Shown one piece after another: positions 63,354 to 64,000 of a stretch of 64,000 bases of DNA (position 1 is the first letter of the stretch; each line of letters starts with the position of its first letter). The position numbers were made by a program, and so were the translations under genes. The stretch comes from Bog-473 sp963753115 (GTDB lineage: Bacteria; Actinomycetota; Acidimicrobiia; Acidimicrobiales; RAAP-2), in the NCBI GenBank assembly GCA_963753115.1, contig CAVWBB010000021.1, positions 1 through 64,000 on the forward strand, in the 5' to 3' direction. Under the pieces are notes generated by a model. That model was not told the origin of the DNA. It saw only the letters and a list, made by a program, of their open reading frames with translations, and searched no databases.

Positions 63354-64000
63354 TCATTGCGGTTGGGGCGGCGCGGGCCGGGGCGGCGTCCTCTCCTGGA
63401 CGGGCATGGCGTTCTGGGAGGGCGGGGCGTAGGCGAAGCCCTCGTCGAAGGTGCCGGTCAGCGCGTTGAGCACGACCTCCTCGTCGACGACGGGGACGGT
63501 GAGCGATGCGTCTGGGAGGAGTGGCGGCAGCGGGTGCGCCGGTTGGCCGAGCGCCAGCGCGCTGGTCATGTCCCCGACCGTGCGCCGCCGCCACGCCGAG
63601 ATGTTCGGCGCGGTGACGCCGAAGAGCTTCTCCAAGAGCAGCAGTGTCGACGTGTGGTCGAAGACGTCGGTGGCCAGGTAGCCACCCGTGGTGAACGGCG
63701 ACATGAGGATGCACGGCACGCGGAAGCCGAGACCGACGGGGCCGACGATGCCACCCGCGCTCGCCGGCAGCGGGCTCATGGAGAGATATTCGCCGGGCGT
63801 GCCAGGTGGCGGCACCGGCGGGGGGACGTGGTCGAAGAAGCCGCCGTTCTCGTCGTAGTGGAGGATGAACAGCGTGTGGGCCCAGATCTCGGGGTTCGAC
63901 GTCAGGGTGTCGAGGACGTTCTGGACGAGGTTCTCCCCCCATTGCGGCGCCGTGGCCGGGTGCTCGCACTGCGTGACCGGTCCATGGATCCAGCTCACCT
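63354..64000 (-). CDS. Phospholipase C/phosphoesterase family protein, C-terminal part
   Basis: The gene continues beyond the right edge of the window. The visible 215 residues include IWAHTLFILHYDENGGFFDH (metal-binding Asp/Glu and His of the alkaline-phosphatase superfamily), GLGFRVPCILMSPFTTGGYL, and FDHTSTLLLLEKLFGV, all typical of bacterial phosphoesterase-family phospholipases C. It would hydrolyse phosphodiester bonds of phospholipids outside the membrane. The Pro-rich C terminus looks flexible. The N-terminal signal and the first metal ligands are not in the window. Confidence 0.85.
   Translation of the reverse strand, partial: VSWIHGPVTQCEHPATAPQWGENLVQNVLDTLTSNPEIWAHTLFILHYDENGGFFDHVPPPVPPPGTPGEYLSMSPLPASAGGIVGPVGLGFRVPCILMSPFTTGGYLATDVFDHTSTLLLLEKLFGVTAPNISAWRRRTVGDMTSALALGQPAHPLPPLLPDASLTVPVVDEEVVLNALTGTFDEGFAYAPPSQNAMPVQERTPPRPAPPQPQ

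Overview
The window is GC-rich chromosomal DNA, almost certainly from an uncultured actinobacterium. Evidence for this is the many GTG starts, the mycobacterial-style acyl-CoA genes (DUF35 proteins, Cys-less thiolase homologues, an IpdAB-like CoA-transferase), leaderless promoters, and a surface protein with the GYWLVASDGGIF-type repeat that I associate with Acidimicrobiia-like lineages. The phylogenetic placement is inference. No phage, plasmid, transposase, integrase or CRISPR array was seen.

Layout. 1-4.4 kb: tRNA-Lys, acyl-CoA dehydrogenase, cupin, acetyl-CoA synthetase, VOC protein. 4.4-10.3 kb: a CarH/LitR-type B12 photoreceptor regulator beside a lipid-modifying block (cyclopropane-fatty-acid-synthase-like methyltransferase, DUF1365, FAD oxidoreductase, SRPBCC, SDR). 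10.3-20.1 kb: thiolase/DUF35, acyl-CoA ligase, a small leader-like ORF with an intrinsic terminator, a thioesterase, and an operon of an HMG-CoA-synthase-like/DUF35 fusion, a thiolase and an acyl-CoA dehydrogenase. 20.2-26.4 kb: membrane glycosyltransferase-like protein, ferredoxin, GH99-like protein, methyltransferase, YihY. 26.4-44.8 kb: a dense catabolic island (hydrolase, ALDH, SDRs, aldolase, RidA, ICL/PEPM enzyme, Zn-ADH, ThuA, RraA, D-2-hydroxyacid dehydrogenase, cupins, thioesterase, TetR, fused CoA-transferase), interrupted by a broken repeat protein. 44.9-51.1 kb: a branched-chain-type ABC transporter and a thiolase. 51.1-64 kb: small membrane and SRPBCC proteins, two enoyl-CoA hydratases, a second glycosyltransferase-like protein, a Cys-less thiolase homologue, RlmN, a SIMPL protein, an amidohydrolase and the end of a phospholipase-C-like gene.

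Two regulatory systems can be read from the DNA. First, a palindrome CTGAC-N6-GTCAG (extended form about TAACCTGAC-N6-GTCAGGTTA) occurs seven times, always in a promoter-proximal gap. One copy lies between the TetR gene (42211-42996) and the fused CoA-transferase. This suggests one autoregulated TetR regulon linking most of the acyl-CoA and oxoacid catabolic genes. Second, two near-identical 12-bp palindromes (TTTANCANTAAA) lie at the start of the B12 photoreceptor gene and in the divergent promoter of the lipid block. This suggests a light-controlled lipid-modification module.

Caveat: many conserved genes (acs, rlmN, the liv genes, the photoreceptor) carry single-base frameshifts, mostly +1 and often in short G/C runs. 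They cluster at 2.6-9.6, 36.7-37.8 and 45-58.7 kb. I read these mainly as assembly errors and give gene spans across them.
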